From NCBI GenBank assembly GCA_943369485.1, contig CALRNH020000010.1:1-64000 (forward strand): DNA of 64,000 nt, in the 5' to 3' direction. Positions 25,091 through 36,193 of the stretch are shown here, one piece after another. Each line of letters opens with the position of its first letter. Within the stretch, counting starts at the first letter, position 1. The notes under the pieces were generated by a model, which searched no databases, was not told where the DNA came from, and worked only from the letters and a program-made list of their open reading frames with translations. A program made the translations under genes and the position numbers. Source of the DNA: ATX-6F1 sp943369485 (GTDB lineage: Bacteria; Cyanobacteriota; Cyanobacteriia; PCC-6307; Cyanobiaceae).

Positions 25091-27403
25091 ATGGTCCTCA
25101 GCCGGCTCGATTCGATCGCGGAGGATGCTCAGCGGCTGGCGGAGTGCCGCCACGATGACCCGTTCGCGCTCCTGGGTCCCCAGCCCCTTGCCGATGGCTC
25201 CTGGGTGGTGCGCGTTTGGATGCCCGAGGCCGAACGGGTGGAATTGCTGCTGGCGGGCCAGCGGCTGCCCCTGGACAACCCCCACCATCCCTGGATCTTC
25301 GAAACGGTTCTGGAGGCCGACCCCGGCAGCTCCTACCGGATCTGGGTGCGGCGCGGCGGCATCGAGCACGAGCAGCATGACCCCTGGGCCTTCAGGCAGG
25401 AATGGATGGGCGAGGTGGATCGCCACCTGTTCAGCGAGGGCAACCACCACCACATCTGGCGGCGCATGGGTGCCCATCCTCTTGAGCACGATGGCGTCAG
25501 TGGGGTGCAGTTCTGCCTCTGGGCACCCCATGCCCGCAGCGTCGCCCTGCTCGGCGACCTCAACGGCTGGGACGGCCGACATCACCCCTTTCAGAAGCGA
25601 CTGGGGGGCTGCTGGGAACTGTTCGTGCCTGGGCTCAAGCCTGGCGATGTCTACAAATACGAAATCCGCAGCCCCCAGGGGCACTGTTACCAGAAAGCCG
25701 ATCCCTACGGCTTCCAGCACGAGGTACGCCCCAGCACAGGCTCAGTGATCGCCTCCCTGGAGGGATACACCTGGAACGACATCGGCTGGATGGAGGAGCG
25801 CGACCAACGCGATCCGCTCGATCAGCCGATTTCTGTCTACGAACTGCATTTGGGGAGCTGGCTCCATGCCGCCGCCGATGCGCCCTACATCGAGGCCGAT
25901 GGTCGCGCCCGGCCGGTGGTGCCCGCCGCCGACCTCAAGCCAGGCGCCCGCCTGCTCACCTACAACGAGCTGGCGGACAAACTGATTCCGTATGTGAAGG
26001 CCCGAGGCTTCACCCACATCGAGCTGATGCCGATCAGCGAGCACCCTTTCGATGGGTCGTGGGGCTATCAGGTGACCGGTTGGTATGCCCCCACTAGTCG
26101 GTTCGGCACCCCGGATGAGTTCCGCGCCTTCGTCGACCGCGCCCACACCGAGGGGATCGGCGTGATCCTCGACTGGGTGCCGGGCCATTTCCCTAAGGAC
26201 AGCCACGGCCTCGCCTTCTTTGATGGCGTGCACCTCTACGAGCACGCCGATCCGCGCATCGGCGAACACAAGGAATGGGGCACGCTGATCTTCAATTACA
26301 GCCGCAACGAAGTGCGCAACTTCCTTGTGGCCAATCTTGTCTATTGGTTTGAGCAGTTTCACATCGATGGCATTCGCGTCGATGCGGTGGCCTCAATGCT
26401 CTACCGCGACTACCTGCGGCCCGATGGTGAATGGCTCGCCAATGAACACGGGGGCCGTGAAAACACCGAAGCGGTGCGCTTCCTTCAGCAGGCGAACCAT
26501 GTGCTGTTTGAGCACTTCCCGGGTGCGCTTTCGATCGCCGAGGAATCCACCACTTGGCCCATGGTCACCCAGCCCACGTCAATCGGCGGCCTGGGATTCA
26601 ACCTCAAGTGGAACATGGGCTGGATGCACGACATGCTCGATTACTTCGAGCTCGATGCCTGGTTCCGCCAGTTCCACCAGAACAATGTCACCTTCTCGAT
26701 CTGGTACACCTATACCGAGAACTTCATGCTGGCACTCAGCCACGATGAAGTGGTGCATGGCAAGAGCCATCTGCTGCACAAGATGCCCGGGGACGATTGG
26801 CAAAAGTTCGCCAACGTGCGCGCCCTGCTGGCCTACATGTGGACCCATCCGGGCAAGAAGACCATCTTCATGGGCATGGAGTTCGGCCAGCGCAGCGAAT
26901 GGAATGTCTGGGGTGACCTGCAGTGGGAGTTGCTGGAGCATGCCCCCCACCAGGGTCTCCAGCATCTGGTCGACGACCTCAACCGCTTCTACAAAGAAGA
27001 GCCCGCCCTCTGGCGCGACGACTTCGATCAGTACGGCTTCCAGTGGATCGACTGCAACGATAACCGTCATTCCGTGATCAGCTTCATGCGCCGGGAGAGC
27101 ACCACCGGTCGCTGGGTGGTGGTGATCTGCAACTTCACACCCCAGAGCCACTCCCACTACCGGATTGGGGTGCCGATGGAAGGCTTCTATGAAGAGGCCT
27201 TCAACACCGACAGCAGCCGCTACGGCGGCAGCAACCTGGGCAATCTGGGGGGCAAGTACAGCCAGGAATGGGGCCTCCACGGCTACGAGCACAGCCTCGA
27301 TCTCTGCTTGCCGCCCCTCAGTGTTCTGGTGTTACGCCGCGACGATCGCCGCAGCCAGAGCTTCACTGGCTCTGAACTCGAAACCGACCGACCCGTCAGG
27401 TAG
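25091..27403 (+). CDS. glgB: 1,4-alpha-glucan branching enzyme
   Basis: It introduces alpha-1,6 branches into glycogen, the carbon store of the cell. The 770-residue protein has an N-terminal N1 domain, a CBM48 domain (VSGVQFCLWAPHARSVALLG near 135) and a GH13 catalytic barrel. Key residues are visible: DWVPGHFP, the nucleophile Asp in GIRVDAVASMLY, the acid Glu in SIAEESTTWP, and HD in LALSHDEVVHGK. The C-terminal beta domain ends near PPLSVLVLRRDD. Start ATG 25091 gives MVLSRLDSIAEDAQ and avoids overlap with the upstream stop. hemE follows after 26 bases. Confidence 0.97.
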   Translation: MVLSRLDSIAEDAQRLAECRHDDPFALLGPQPLADGSWVVRVWMPEAERVELLLAGQRLPLDNPHHPWIFETVLEADPGSSYRIWVRRGGIEHEQHDPWAFRQEWMGEVDRHLFSEGNHHHIWRRMGAHPLEHDGVSGVQFCLWAPHARSVALLGDLNGWDGRHHPFQKRLGGCWELFVPGLKPGDVYKYEIRSPQGHCYQKADPYGFQHEVRPSTGSVIASLEGYTWNDIGWMEERDQRDPLDQPISVYELHLGSWLHAAADAPYIEADGRARPVVPAADLKPGARLLTYNELADKLIPYVKARGFTHIELMPISEHPFDGSWGYQVTGWYAPTSRFGTPDEFRAFVDRAHTEGIGVILDWVPGHFPKDSHGLAFFDGVHLYEHADPRIGEHKEWGTLIFNYSRNEVRNFLVANLVYWFEQFHIDGIRVDAVASMLYRDYLRPDGEWLANEHGGRENTEAVRFLQQANHVLFEHFPGALSIAEESTTWPMVTQPTSIGGLGFNLKWNMGWMHDMLDYFELDAWFRQFHQNNVTFSIWYTYTENFMLALSHDEVVHGKSHLLHKMPGDDWQKFANVRALLAYMWTHPGKKTIFMGMEFGQRSEWNVWGDLQWELLEHAPHQGLQHLVDDLNRFYKEEPALWRDDFDQYGFQWIDCNDNRHSVISFMRRESTTGRWVVVICNFTPQSHSHYRIGVPMEGFYEEAFNTDSSRYGGSNLGNLGGKYSQEWGLHGYEHSLDLCLPPLSVLVLRRDDRRSQSFTGSELETDRPVR

Positions 27404-27429
27404 GTTGCCCGCTGGCATCGCACGTCCCC

Positions 27430-28488
27430 ATGGTCGACTCCCTTCCCCTGCTGCTACGCGCCGCTCGAGGCGAGCAGGTGGAGCGTCCGCCGGTGTGGAT
27501 GATGCGCCAGGCAGGGCGTTACATGAAGGTCTATCGCGACCTGCGTGATCGTCATCCGGGCTTTCGGGAGCGCTCAGAAAACCCCGACCTCTCCTATGAA
27601 ATCTCGATGCAACCCTTCCGGGCCTTCCAGCCCGATGGGGTGATCCTGTTTTCCGACATCCTCACGCCGTTGCCTGGCATCGGCATCGATTTCGACATCA
27701 TCGAGAGCAAGGGCCCGATCATCCAGCCTGCCCTCCGCAGCCAGGCCCAGGTGGACGCCCTGCGACCCCTGAACCCAGCCGAATCGGTGCCCTTCGTGGG
27801 TGAGGTGCTGGGCCGCCTGCGTGACAGCGTCGGCCATCAGGCGGCGGTGCTGGGCTTCGTGGGTGCCCCCTGGACCCTGGCCGCCTACGCGGTGGAGGGC
27901 AAAAGCAGCAAGAACTATGCCGTGATCAAGGCCATGGCGTTCCGGGAGCCGGCGCTGCTTCACCAGCTGCTCGGCCACCTGGCTGATTCGATCGCCACCT
28001 ATGTCTGCTATCAGATCGAGAGTGGTGCCCAGGTGGTGCAGCTCTTCGATTCCTGGGCCGGCCAGCTGAGCCCGATCGACTACGACGTCTTCGCGGCCCC
28101 CTACCAGAAGCGGGTGATCGATCAGGTCAAGGCCAAGCACCCGGACACCCCTTTGATCCTCTACATCTCGGGCAGCGCCGGCGTGCTGGAGCGTATGGCT
28201 ACCACAGGGGTCGACTTCATCTCGCTCGACTGGACGGTGGACATGGCCGACGGCTGTGCCCGTCTGCCTGAGCACCTCGGTGTCCAGGGCAATGTGGATC
28301 CGGGCCTGCTGTTCGGCACCCCCGAAGCGATCCGCGCCCGGATCGTCGACACCGTGGACAAGGCCCGGGGACGCCGTCACATCCTCAACCTCGGCCACGG
28401 CATCCTGCCCGGCACGCCCGAGGAAAACGCCCGGGTGTTTTTCGAGGCTGGCAAATCCGTGAATGAGCTGAGCGGAGCGGCTGTTTGA
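27430..28488 (+). CDS. hemE: Uroporphyrinogen decarboxylase
   Basis: It removes four carboxyl groups from uroporphyrinogen III to give coproporphyrinogen III, on the way to heme and chlorophyll. The 352 residues match HemE. The N-terminal substrate loop is RPPVWMMRQAGRYMK near residue 20, followed by FSDILTPLPGIGIDFD with its conserved Asp residues. GAPWTLAAYAVEG is the second signature and HILNLGHGILPGTPEENARV is the C-terminal block. It sits 26 bases after glgB and overlaps the next start by TTGA, so it is in a compact run. hemC lies elsewhere in the window (43734). Confidence 0.97.
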   Translation: MVDSLPLLLRAARGEQVERPPVWMMRQAGRYMKVYRDLRDRHPGFRERSENPDLSYEISMQPFRAFQPDGVILFSDILTPLPGIGIDFDIIESKGPIIQPALRSQAQVDALRPLNPAESVPFVGEVLGRLRDSVGHQAAVLGFVGAPWTLAAYAVEGKSSKNYAVIKAMAFREPALLHQLLGHLADSIATYVCYQIESGAQVVQLFDSWAGQLSPIDYDVFAAPYQKRVIDQVKAKHPDTPLILYISGSAGVLERMATTGVDFISLDWTVDMADGCARLPEHLGVQGNVDPGLLFGTPEAIRARIVDTVDKARGRRHILNLGHGILPGTPEENARVFFEAGKSVNELSGAAV

Positions 28489-29510
28489 GCGCCTCGCCTC
28501 CGGCTGCGGACTCTGGGGGGGGGCAACGGATCCTGATCACGGGCGCAGCCGGCTGCGTGGGCCAAACAATCGCCGAGCAGCTCTACCGCCATAGCGACGC
28601 CCACCTGCTGCTCTGGCTGAGGGATCCCGCCAAGCTGGCCACGGTTCCCAGGGATGATCCGCGCATCACGCTGCTGGTGGGTGACCTACGCGATCAGGAA
28701 CCCCACGCCGCTGCCATTGCCTCGGCCGATCGGATCATCCACACCGCGACGGCCTGGGGCGATCCCCAACGCGCCCACGCGGTGAACGTGGTGGCCGTCA
28801 AGGAGTTGCTGGGCCGGGTGGATCCCCAGCGGCTTGAGCAGATGATTTACTTCTCCACCGCCAGCATCCTCGATCGCCAGCTGAAGCAGCTACCCGAGGC
28901 CTTGGTCCATGGCACCGAGTACATCCAGACCAAAGCCCAGTGCCTCGGTCAACTGGAACGCCACGGGCTGGCGGATCGGATCGTGGCCGTCTTTCCCACG
29001 GTGGTGTTCGGGGGCTCGATCCAGTCGGGGGATCCCCACCCCACCAGCTACGCCACCGCCGGGCTGAAGGAGGCGGTGCGCTGGCTGTGGCTGGCCAAGT
29101 GGCTTCGAACCGACGCCAGCTTCCATTTCATCCACGCCGAGGACATCGCTCGGGTCTGCGTGCACCTGGCCACCACGCCCCATGGGGTCAACCCGGAGCC
29201 AGGCCAGGGCGTGATCCGCAGGTTGGTGCTGGCCCAGGAAGCGGTCACGGTGAATCAGACCGTGGCCAGCCTCGGCCGCTGGCGCCGGAGCTGGCCGGCC
29301 CCGTTCGGCTTCGATCTGACCCCCTGGTTGGTGGAGGCCTTGATCAAGCTGCTGCGCATCGAGATGACCCCCTGGGACCGCTTCTCGCTCCGCTACCGCC
29401 ATTTCGTTCACGACACGATCAGTCCACCGGAACGATTCGGCCTGGTCAGCCATGCACCCAGCCTCGAAGCCCTGTTCGAAACGGCAGGTTTGCCCCACGG
29501 TGGGCGCTGA
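28485..29510 (+). CDS. NAD-dependent epimerase/dehydratase family protein
   Basis: This 341-residue protein is an extended short-chain dehydrogenase/reductase. The N-terminal Rossmann motif is ILITGAAGCVGQTIAEQ (GxxGxxG). The catalytic Tyr-x-x-x-Lys is seen in GTEYIQTKAQCLGQLE, with a preceding Ser/Thr in IYFSTASILD. The C-terminal substrate part has FIHAEDIARVCVHLA. It starts at TTG overlapping the hemE stop (TTGA), so translation is coupled to hemE. It could act on a tetrapyrrole, lipid or sugar; position next to hemE is suggestive but not proof. Confidence 0.82.
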   Translation: MSASPPAADSGGGQRILITGAAGCVGQTIAEQLYRHSDAHLLLWLRDPAKLATVPRDDPRITLLVGDLRDQEPHAAAIASADRIIHTATAWGDPQRAHAVNVVAVKELLGRVDPQRLEQMIYFSTASILDRQLKQLPEALVHGTEYIQTKAQCLGQLERHGLADRIVAVFPTVVFGGSIQSGDPHPTSYATAGLKEAVRWLWLAKWLRTDASFHFIHAEDIARVCVHLATTPHGVNPEPGQGVIRRLVLAQEAVTVNQTVASLGRWRRSWPAPFGFDLTPWLVEALIKLLRIEMTPWDRFSLRYRHFVHDTISPPERFGLVSHAPSLEALFETAGLPHGGR

Positions 29511-29626
29511 GGGGCGCCCCACGGCTGCAGCCGCGCAAGGATTCACAACAACTGTTTCGATCCCTCGGCACCGACCGGCTGGTCGGGCCGCCGCAGCTCT
29601 AACTTTGGACGGTTGCACGAGCATCG

Positions 29627-29968
29627 ATGCGCCGTCTTCTGTCCCTTTTCGCCCTCTGCCTCGCGTTGGTTCTCGGTGCTGCTCCGAGCTTCGCCGCCGA
29701 CGCCGCCCACGGCGCCCAGATCTTCTCCGCCAACTGCGCCGCCTGCCACATCGGTGGCGGCAACGTGGTGAACGCCGAGCGCACCCTCAAGCAAGGTGCA
29801 CTGGAGTCGTACCTCGCCAACTACTCCGCTGGCCATGAAGAGGCCATCGGATACCAGATCGCCAACGGCAAGAACGCCATGCCCGCCTTCGGCGGCAAGC
29901 TGAGCGCCGGTGACATCGCCGATGTGGCGGCCTACGTGGAAGCCCAGGCCGGCAAAGGCTGGACCTGA
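29627..29968 (+). CDS. petJ: Cytochrome c6 (c553)
   Basis: A soluble lumenal electron carrier between the cytochrome b6f complex and photosystem I, or to the terminal oxidase. The 113-residue precursor has a signal peptide (LLSLFALCLALVLGAAPSFA, cut before ADAAHG). The mature 89 residues hold the heme-binding NCAACHIGGGN and the axial Met in KNAMPAFGGKLS. The C terminus AAYVEAQAGKGW is typical. Heme c attachment takes place in the lumen. It is a single-gene unit, ended by a strong terminator 46 bases on. No plastocyanin gene is present in this window. Confidence 0.97.
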   Translation: MRRLLSLFALCLALVLGAAPSFAADAAHGAQIFSANCAACHIGGGNVVNAERTLKQGALESYLANYSAGHEEAIGYQIANGKNAMPAFGGKLSAGDIADVAAYVEAQAGKGWT

Positions 29969-30014
29969 TCCCCCTGGACCAGATCCCCGAGCCCTCAATC
30001 AGCTCAAACGTGGC

Positions 30015-30040
30015 CCCCTTGCCGAACGCAAGGGGTTTTT
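30015..30040 (+). terminator. Rho-independent terminator of petJ
   Basis: A perfect 8-bp stem CCCCTTGC (30015-30022) with GCAAGGGG (30028-30035), a 5-base loop and five T residues (30036-30040). It lies 46 bases after the petJ stop and insulates petJ from the convergent small gene. Confidence 0.88.
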
Positions 30041-30047
30041 CATGGGG

Positions 30048-30269
30048 TCAGCCCTCGGCCGTTTCGCCTGAGGCCCGGCTCCACTCCAGCACCGCCAGGA
30101 AGAGCTCCTCGGGCACCTCGCGGATGTCGTATTCGCTGGGGAGCATCCCATGCACATGGCGGTGGGCGACCATCCAGCAATTTCGCTCCAGATCGCGGCT
30201 TGTCGCCTCCAGGTGGCGGGCTTCAACCCCGAGGCGCTGCACCAGTTCCACGGGGTAAAGCGTGCCCAT
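30048..30269 (-). CDS. Small hypothetical protein
   Basis: This 73-residue soluble protein begins MGTLYPVELVQRLGVEARHLE. It has a His/Arg-rich centre (MVAHRHVHGMLPSEYDIREVP) and an amphipathic C-terminal helix. It has no signal peptide or membrane segment. The ordered composition and helix pattern suggest a real gene rather than a chance frame. It lies between the petJ terminator and a divergent small exported protein gene. I do not recognise the family. Confidence 0.6.
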   Translation of the reverse strand: MGTLYPVELVQRLGVEARHLEATSRDLERNCWMVAHRHVHGMLPSEYDIREVPEELFLAVLEWSRASGETAEG

Positions 30270-30325
30270 CGCCTGCGGCCCAACGCTGATCGAGACGGCA
30301 GACTAAGGCGAGCATCGCCGATCCC

Positions 30326-30604
30326 GTGACCCTGACTCCACACCTGCGCCAGGCCGCGCTGATGAGCGCCTTGGTGATCACGGCGAGTGCGGTCCAGGCC
30401 CAGTCCATGCTTCCCGATCGCTACGCCAAGAGCTGCCCCCTGCTGGTGCCCGTTGATGCCCCCTACCTTCAGCCCAAGCGCCTCAAGCCCGCTGAAGTGC
30501 CGCTGAAGAACGCCGCCGGTTGCCTCTCGCCGGCCGATGCGATCTATGGGCCGGACGGTTGCCCCACCAAGCTCTGCCCCAACCCCAAGGGCCTCAACCT
30601 CTGA
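30326..30604 (+). CDS. Small exported cysteine-containing protein
   Basis: This 92-residue protein probably has a signal peptide (HLRQAALMSALVITASAVQAQS, cut after VQA). The mature part of about 67 residues has four cysteines (KSCPLL, AGCLSP, DGCPTK, KLCPNP) and many prolines, so it may be stabilised by two disulfides in the periplasm. It starts at GTG 30326. It is not assignable to a family that I know. The 5' end is divergent from the 73-residue gene. A hairpin follows the stop. Confidence 0.65.
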   Translation: MTLTPHLRQAALMSALVITASAVQAQSMLPDRYAKSCPLLVPVDAPYLQPKRLKPAEVPLKNAAGCLSPADAIYGPDGCPTKLCPNPKGLNL

Positions 30605-30607
30605 GGT

Positions 30608-30626
30608 GAGGTCCCATGGGGGCCTC
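30608..30626 (+). terminator. Hairpin after the small exported protein gene
   Basis: An 8-bp stem GAGGTCCC with GGGGCCTC (one G-T pair) and a 3-base loop lies four bases after the stop codon. There is no T tract, so it is either a weak terminator or a 3'-end stabiliser. Confidence 0.38.
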
Positions 30627-30724
30627 CTCGACGGGCCTAAGCGAACGGCGGGATCCACGTCCCTGGGCCAGCCATCGGCTCAGGCCCAATCGCAGTCAGC
30701 CAGCGAAATCAACTCGCTGAAGCC

Positions 30725-30752
30725 AAGGGACTGTTGGTCATTCAGTTCCCTT
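30725..30752 (+). promoter_or_regulatory. Inverted repeat upstream of clpB
   Basis: AAGGGACTG (30725-30733) and CAGTTCCCTT (30743-30752) form a 9-bp stem with one bulged T. It ends about 120 bases before the clpB ATG. It could be an operator or an mRNA element of heat control. It does not match the CIRCE operator of HrcA, and no T tract follows, so it is not a clear terminator. Confidence 0.38.
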
Positions 30753-30874
30753 GAAGCTACGGCTCGTGAACCGAGACGGCCGGTTCCCACGCCATTTCGA
30801 TGCGGTCTGCCCAACCTGTGAATGGGGTCGTTCCCCATAGCGTTCAACCATTGCCGATCGCTGGAGTGGCCGCC

Positions 30875-33493
<2,619 letters not shown>

Positions 33494-33497
33494 GCCG

Positions 33498-35018
33498 GTG
33501 GCCGCGACGAGCAGACCCCGGGAGGAGGTCGCGACCCACATCAGCGTCGTCACCCTCACCCCACGGCACGCCTTCAAGCGCAAGAAGCCCCTGGCCCTCT
33601 GGGGCCTGCTCGATTACTCCACGCCCGAGCGGCGCTGGCACTGGTGCCAGGAGGAGCTGCGGCTCAACCGCCGCCTGGCCAGCGACATCTACCTACGGGT
33701 GGCGCGGCTGGGCCCCGGCCGGGAGCCGGTGGTGGTGATGCGCCGCTTCGCAGCCTCAGACACCCTCGAAGCGCGGCTGGCCAGTGGCCGGGCCGGAGCG
33801 GTGGAACTGCGACGGCTGGGGGAACGGATCGGACGCTTCCATCGGGAGCATCCCCTGGCGGAAGCGGCCCCTCGCGCCATGGCCCGTGCCTTCGCTTGGG
33901 TGCTGCACGGCAACCTGCGGGCCACCGCAGACTTCTGCCCAGAGCTGTTTCCCCCATCGGTGCACCAGCTGCTGGAGCGGACCCTGGCGTGGCGGTTGAG
34001 GGGGCAGCGGCGGGAGCTGGTCCGCCGGATCGCCGCCGGCTGGGGGGTGGACGGTCACGGTGATCTGCGCCTGGAGCACGTGGTGATCGAGGACAACCCC
34101 GGGGGAGCAGAACCATCACGGGTGTCGATCGTCGATGGGGTGGAGTTCAACCCGGCCCTGCGCCAGGTGGATGCCCTATCCGATCTGGCCTTCCTGGTGA
34201 TGGACCTCCAGTCCAGGGGCCGCGGAGATCTGGTGCCTGCATTGCTGGAGGGGTATGGCCTGCCGGTCGATCAAGCGATGCTGGCCTTGTTTGGCGCCTA
34301 CAGGGCCCACGTGCGCGCCAAGGTGGCGGCGGTGACCAGCCGCGAAACGGCGCTGCCGGCTGAGCAGCGGCGGGAGGCCGCCGGTTCGGCTCGAGCGCAC
34401 CTCAGCCTGGCCCTGGCCTACGCCCACTCACACCTGGGGCCGCCGGCCCTGATCCTGCTGCGGGGCCGCTCGGGTACAGGCAAGAGCCATCTGGCAGCAA
34501 GGCTGGCCCCCTGGCTGCTGGCGGACCACCTGCGCAGCGATGTGATCCGCAAACGAGAGCACGGCTTGGCCCCGCTGCACCGGCCCACCGCGGCGGAGCG
34601 CGCTCAGCTGTACTCGAGCGAGGCGAACATTCGCACCGAGGCGGCATTGCTGGCGGCGGCCCGCTGCAGCCTGGAGCAAGGGCGCACCGTGCTGCTGGAT
34701 GCCACCCACCTGGGCGTGGGCAGCCGGGATCGAGCCTGCCAGCTGGCGGGGGAACGGAAGTCTCCCTGGCTGATCCTGGATCTTGAGGCCCCTGAGGAGC
34801 TGATCGCCCAGCGACTGGAGCAACGCCAGTGCAAGGGCAACGACCCCAGTGACGCCGACCTGGCCATTGCCAGGCAGCAGGCGGAATGGGCCCAACCGCT
34901 GACCGCCCTGGAGCGGAGTCGTTGCCTCGTGCATGGGGCCGCAGGCGAACCCGCCGCCCTGCTGATGGCGATCTGGGAGAAACTCAGCGGCCTTGAGGAC
35001 CTCACGCCAGGGCATTGA
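33498..35018 (+). CDS. Two-domain protein: APH-like kinase fused to a P-loop kinase
   Basis: This 506-residue protein joins two kinase folds. Residues about 1-300 resemble aminoglycoside-phosphotransferase-type kinases: GVDGHGDLRLEHVVIED carries the HxD catalytic loop, and IVDGVEFNPALRQVDALSDLAF the metal-binding Asp. Residues about 320-506 form a P-loop kinase: Walker A LLRGRSGTGKSHLAARLA, then LLADHLRSDVIRKRE and TVLLDATHL. The combination fits the uncharacterised COG2187 plus COG0645 fusion. Substrate unknown; there is no reason to call it an antibiotic resistance gene. It starts at GTG 33498, five bases after clpB, so it may be heat co-regulated. Its 3' end overlaps the convergent pterin dehydratase gene by 17 bases. 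Confidence 0.85.
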   Translation: MAATSRPREEVATHISVVTLTPRHAFKRKKPLALWGLLDYSTPERRWHWCQEELRLNRRLASDIYLRVARLGPGREPVVVMRRFAASDTLEARLASGRAGAVELRRLGERIGRFHREHPLAEAAPRAMARAFAWVLHGNLRATADFCPELFPPSVHQLLERTLAWRLRGQRRELVRRIAAGWGVDGHGDLRLEHVVIEDNPGGAEPSRVSIVDGVEFNPALRQVDALSDLAFLVMDLQSRGRGDLVPALLEGYGLPVDQAMLALFGAYRAHVRAKVAAVTSRETALPAEQRREAAGSARAHLSLALAYAHSHLGPPALILLRGRSGTGKSHLAARLAPWLLADHLRSDVIRKREHGLAPLHRPTAAERAQLYSSEANIRTEAALLAAARCSLEQGRTVLLDATHLGVGSRDRACQLAGERKSPWLILDLEAPEELIAQRLEQRQCKGNDPSDADLAIARQQAEWAQPLTALERSRCLVHGAAGEPAALLMAIWEKLSGLEDLTPGH

Positions 35019-35286
35019 GGCGCTCGGCCAGTTCCAGATCGAGGTTGGAGAGACCGCCCGTGTCATGGGTGATCAGATCAATGACAACGCGGCCGTAGAC
35101 ATTGAACAGTTCCGGGTGATGGTTGAGCGACTCCGCCAGCAGGGCCACGCGGCTGATGAAGCCGAAGGCCTCAACGAAGGAAGTGAACCGCCATTCCCGG
35201 CGCAGCTTGCCCTCCACCACGCTCCAGAGCGGCAAGGTCTGGGGCAGGGCGGCGATCGTTTCGGGGCTGAGGGGTTGGGCCGTCAT
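35002..35286 (-). CDS. Pterin-4a-carbinolamine dehydratase
   Basis: It dehydrates 4a-hydroxy-tetrahydropterins, recycling the pterin cofactor; in cyanobacteria the physiological role is unclear. The 94-residue protein fits the PCD/DCoH family: REWRFTSFVEAFGFISRVALLAE and the active-site NHHPELFNVYGRVVIDLITHD (two His). The ATG at 35286 gives MTAQPLSPETIA. A TTG at 35301 overlapping the upstream stop (TTGA) would add five residues. It is convergent with the kinase-fusion gene and overlaps its end. Confidence 0.92.
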   Translation of the reverse strand: MTAQPLSPETIAALPQTLPLWSVVEGKLRREWRFTSFVEAFGFISRVALLAESLNHHPELFNVYGRVVIDLITHDTGGLSNLDLELAERLNALA

Positions 35287-35297
35287 GGTTGCAGGGG

Positions 35298-35609
35298 TCA
35301 AAGGGGATCCACCAGATCATGGAGACGATCGATCAGCAGATCGACCTCGGTGTCACCCTCGGGATCAAGACCAGCGGAGGTGCGGCGGAGCACTTCATCA
35401 TTGAGCCGCGTCGCATTCCGGCGGGCCAGCAGGGTGGAGGCCGGGGTGGCCTGGGGTGAACGGACGGAATCGTCGGAGGCGTTTGGGATCACGCTCCCGG
35501 GCCGAACCGGTTCGGAGGCGAAAACCTGCCGAAGGGCTGCGAGCTCCTGACGCAGCTCAGTGATCGCGCCCCGCAGGGCCGCCAGTTCCTTCAGCAGAGG
35601 GTCAGCCAT
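35298..35609 (-). CDS. Small coiled-coil protein of unknown function
   Basis: This 103-residue protein begins with an N-terminal coiled coil (LLKELAALRGAITELRQELAALR, about residues 5-28). A Ser/Pro/Ala linker follows, then a short C-terminal helical region (NDEVLRRTS, VDLLIDRLHDLV). It has no membrane segment. It lies between yjbQ and the pterin dehydratase gene in the same direction with gaps of about 10 bases, so the three form one unit. The function is not recognisable. Confidence 0.7.
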   Translation of the reverse strand: MADPLLKELAALRGAITELRQELAALRQVFASEPVRPGSVIPNASDDSVRSPQATPASTLLARRNATRLNDEVLRRTSAGLDPEGDTEVDLLIDRLHDLVDPL

Positions 35610-35618
35610 GGGATCCGT

Positions 35619-36071
35619 TCACTCTCCGATCAGGTGAAGGCTGAGCCGGCGCCGGTGGGGCGCAGAGCGGTGCTCCCACAGATAAATGGCCTGCCAGGTT
35701 CCCAGCACCGGTCGTCCCGCATCGAACGACAACCCCAGGCTGGTGGTGGTCAGGGCCGTGCGGATGTGGGCGGGCATGTCGTCGGGCCCCTCGTCGTCGT
35801 GAAGGTAGGGGCGCAGGTCCCCTCGCCCACTGAGGGGACGGGCCCCCTCCTGCGGCACCAGCGCCCTCAGGTGGGCCGCGAGATCGATGAGCACGCGGGG
35901 ATCAGCATTCTCGTTGATGGTCAACGAGCAACTGGTATGCAGAACCATCAACTGCACGATCCCTTGACCCAGGCCCGAGGAGCTGATGGTGCGCTCGATC
36001 AGGGGCGTGAGGTCCGTGAAGCCCTCTCCAGCGGTGGTGATCTCCAACCGGTGCAATTGCTGATGGAGCAT
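35619..36071 (-). CDS. YjbQ/UPF0047 family protein
   Basis: This 150-residue protein matches the YjbQ (UPF0047) family, members of which show a side activity of thiamine phosphate synthase in vitro. The visible conserved blocks are VLHTSCSLTINENADPRV, HDDEGPDDMPAHIRTAL and GTWQAIYLWEHR. The His and Asp/Glu residues in these blocks line the conserved pocket. The physiological role is not known. It starts at ATG 36071 and is divergent from the small Cys-rich protein gene. It is the first gene of a three-gene unit with the coiled-coil protein and the pterin dehydratase. Confidence 0.93.
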   Translation of the reverse strand: MLHQQLHRLEITTAGEGFTDLTPLIERTISSSGLGQGIVQLMVLHTSCSLTINENADPRVLIDLAAHLRALVPQEGARPLSGRGDLRPYLHDDEGPDDMPAHIRTALTTTSLGLSFDAGRPVLGTWQAIYLWEHRSAPHRRRLSLHLIGE

Positions 36072-36193
36072 CGAACAGGCCCTGCGTCAGAGGGGAACAG
36101 CGCACCATCGAGGGCAGCGTGCGCGCCTAAACCACGGCGCCACTCCGCCGTCGAAGGAAACCATCCTTACCATCCAATCACTGCTAGGAATCC

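Noticed and set aside
30725..30752. CIRCE operator
   Set aside because: Sequence and spacing do not match TTAGCACTC-N9-GAGTGCTAA.
33498..35018. Aminoglycoside resistance gene
   Set aside because: The APH-like fold is shared by many kinases. The fusion with a P-loop kinase and the chromosomal housekeeping context do not support resistance.
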